From Flectonema sp. DT1601 (taxonomy: Eukaryota; Euglenozoa; Diplonemea; Diplonemida; Diplonemidae), in assembly GCA_964019425.1 (NCBI GenBank), contig OZ025782.1:868001-932000 (forward strand): a stretch of DNA of 64,000 nt, written 5' to 3'. Every line of letters starts with the position of its first letter. Position 1 is the first letter of the stretch. The position numbers and the translations under genes were made by a program. Positions 63,804-64,000 of the stretch are shown here, one piece after another. The notes under the pieces are model-generated. The model saw only the letters and a list, made by a program, of their open reading frames with translations. It was not told the DNA's origin and ran no database searches.

Positions 63804-64000
63804 CTGGGCTGACTGGTTGTGCTTCAGTTGAGCCGCCATATCAGCGTGAGAGTTGGCCCGAGGGCGCTGGTCGGTGGAATCTCTACCGCTGCGGCGTTCG
63901 CGATCTTTGTTGGATTTACCCAGTTTATCTCTAAGTTTCTGATTTGCTTCTTTCTCCGCGGCCAGTTCCCTTCGTAATCCATCTATGGTAAGGTTGAGCG
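63801..64000 (-). CDS. LINE C ORF1, C-terminal end
   Basis: 65 codons visible, open from the window edge to TAG at 63803-63801. Charged, coiled-coil-like (LRRELAAEKEANQKLRDKLG), then a polar Arg/Ser-rich tail ending KHNQSAQ. In the same frame as ORF2. Confidence 0.7.
   Translation of the reverse strand, partial: LNLTIDGLRRELAAEKEANQKLRDKLGKSNKDRERRSGRDSTDQRPRANSHADMAAQLKHNQSAQ

Larger units (their letters stand above)
59313..64000 (-). mobile_element. LINE C: ingi/I-like non-LTR retrotransposon, 5' end beyond the window
   Basis: Minus strand, from right to left: end of ORF1 (64000-63801), a UAG readthrough-type stop, a 2A-like motif, an intact endonuclease-RT-RNase H ORF2, ~330 bp of T-rich 3' UTR (A-rich on +), and a short TAAC tandem repeat (59317-59340), similar to the short repeat tails of I-type LINEs. 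ORF2 has no break, so the copy is likely young. It is a different family from LINE A/B. Confidence 0.85.

Noticed and set aside
1-64000. CRISPR arrays, bacterial operons, replication origins
   Set aside because: No spaced short repeats of that type and no Shine-Dalgarno-led gene clusters; the genes are eukaryotic.

Overview
This is nuclear DNA of a microbial eukaryote. Six genes or gene parts resemble known eukaryotic proteins: the CCR4-NOT scaffold CNOT1, the Golgi protein SFT2, the methylosome/SMN-assembly factor pICln, a THUMP-type tRNA methyltransferase, a GBA2-like glucosidase and DNA2. Several are cut by short spliceosomal introns with GTATGT/GTTTGT donors and ACAG acceptors. I cannot name the lineage. 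Cis-spliced introns in ordinary genes argue against a kinetoplastid, although Crinkler/RHS-type and BspA-like LRR genes also occur in some kinetoplastids.

Layout: 1-16.0 kb is a compact block of housekeeping genes, all on the + strand (CNOT1 3' part, SFT2, pICln, an unrecognised disordered protein, a TPR protein, a ~4 kb gap without a clear gene, THUMP methyltransferase, a four-helix membrane protein). 16.7-21.7 kb holds a ubiquitin-like/LRR gene with a nonsense codon and a G+C-rich secreted GH116 gene carrying PAN-like cysteine modules. 25-30.2 kb is a Crinkler-type gene whose intron contains a decayed Penelope-like element. 31-47 kb is an accessory/repeat zone: a small cysteine-rich protein, LINE A (5'-truncated, with an inverted duplicate of its own RNase H region), LINE B (nearly full length), a TIR-flanked element with a Gln-rich coiled-coil gene duplicated as an inverted repeat, SINE-like tRNA-derived sequence, and at least seven copies of a short repeat built on GCGGGTTTGC. 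48-57 kb is a minus-strand block: GH3 glycosidase, secreted amidohydrolase, DNA2. 59.3-64 kb is LINE C on the minus strand, with an intact ORF2, running off the window.

The most interesting observation concerns LINE B and LINE C. In each, ORF1 ends at a stop codon in the SAME frame as ORF2. That stop lies in one of the two best-known readthrough contexts (UGA-CUAG in LINE B; UAG-CAAUCA, fitting UAG-CARYYA, in LINE C). No AUG occurs between that stop and the catalytic Asn of the endonuclease. A 2A (DVERNPGP) or 2A-like (GIHPNPGP) motif sits exactly at the endonuclease N-terminus. The simplest reading is that ORF2 is made by stop-codon readthrough and, at least in LINE B, then separated from ORF1 by 2A ribosome skipping. 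Two related but distinct LINEs using different readthrough signals to the same end look like a real expression strategy that I do not know to be described for LINEs.
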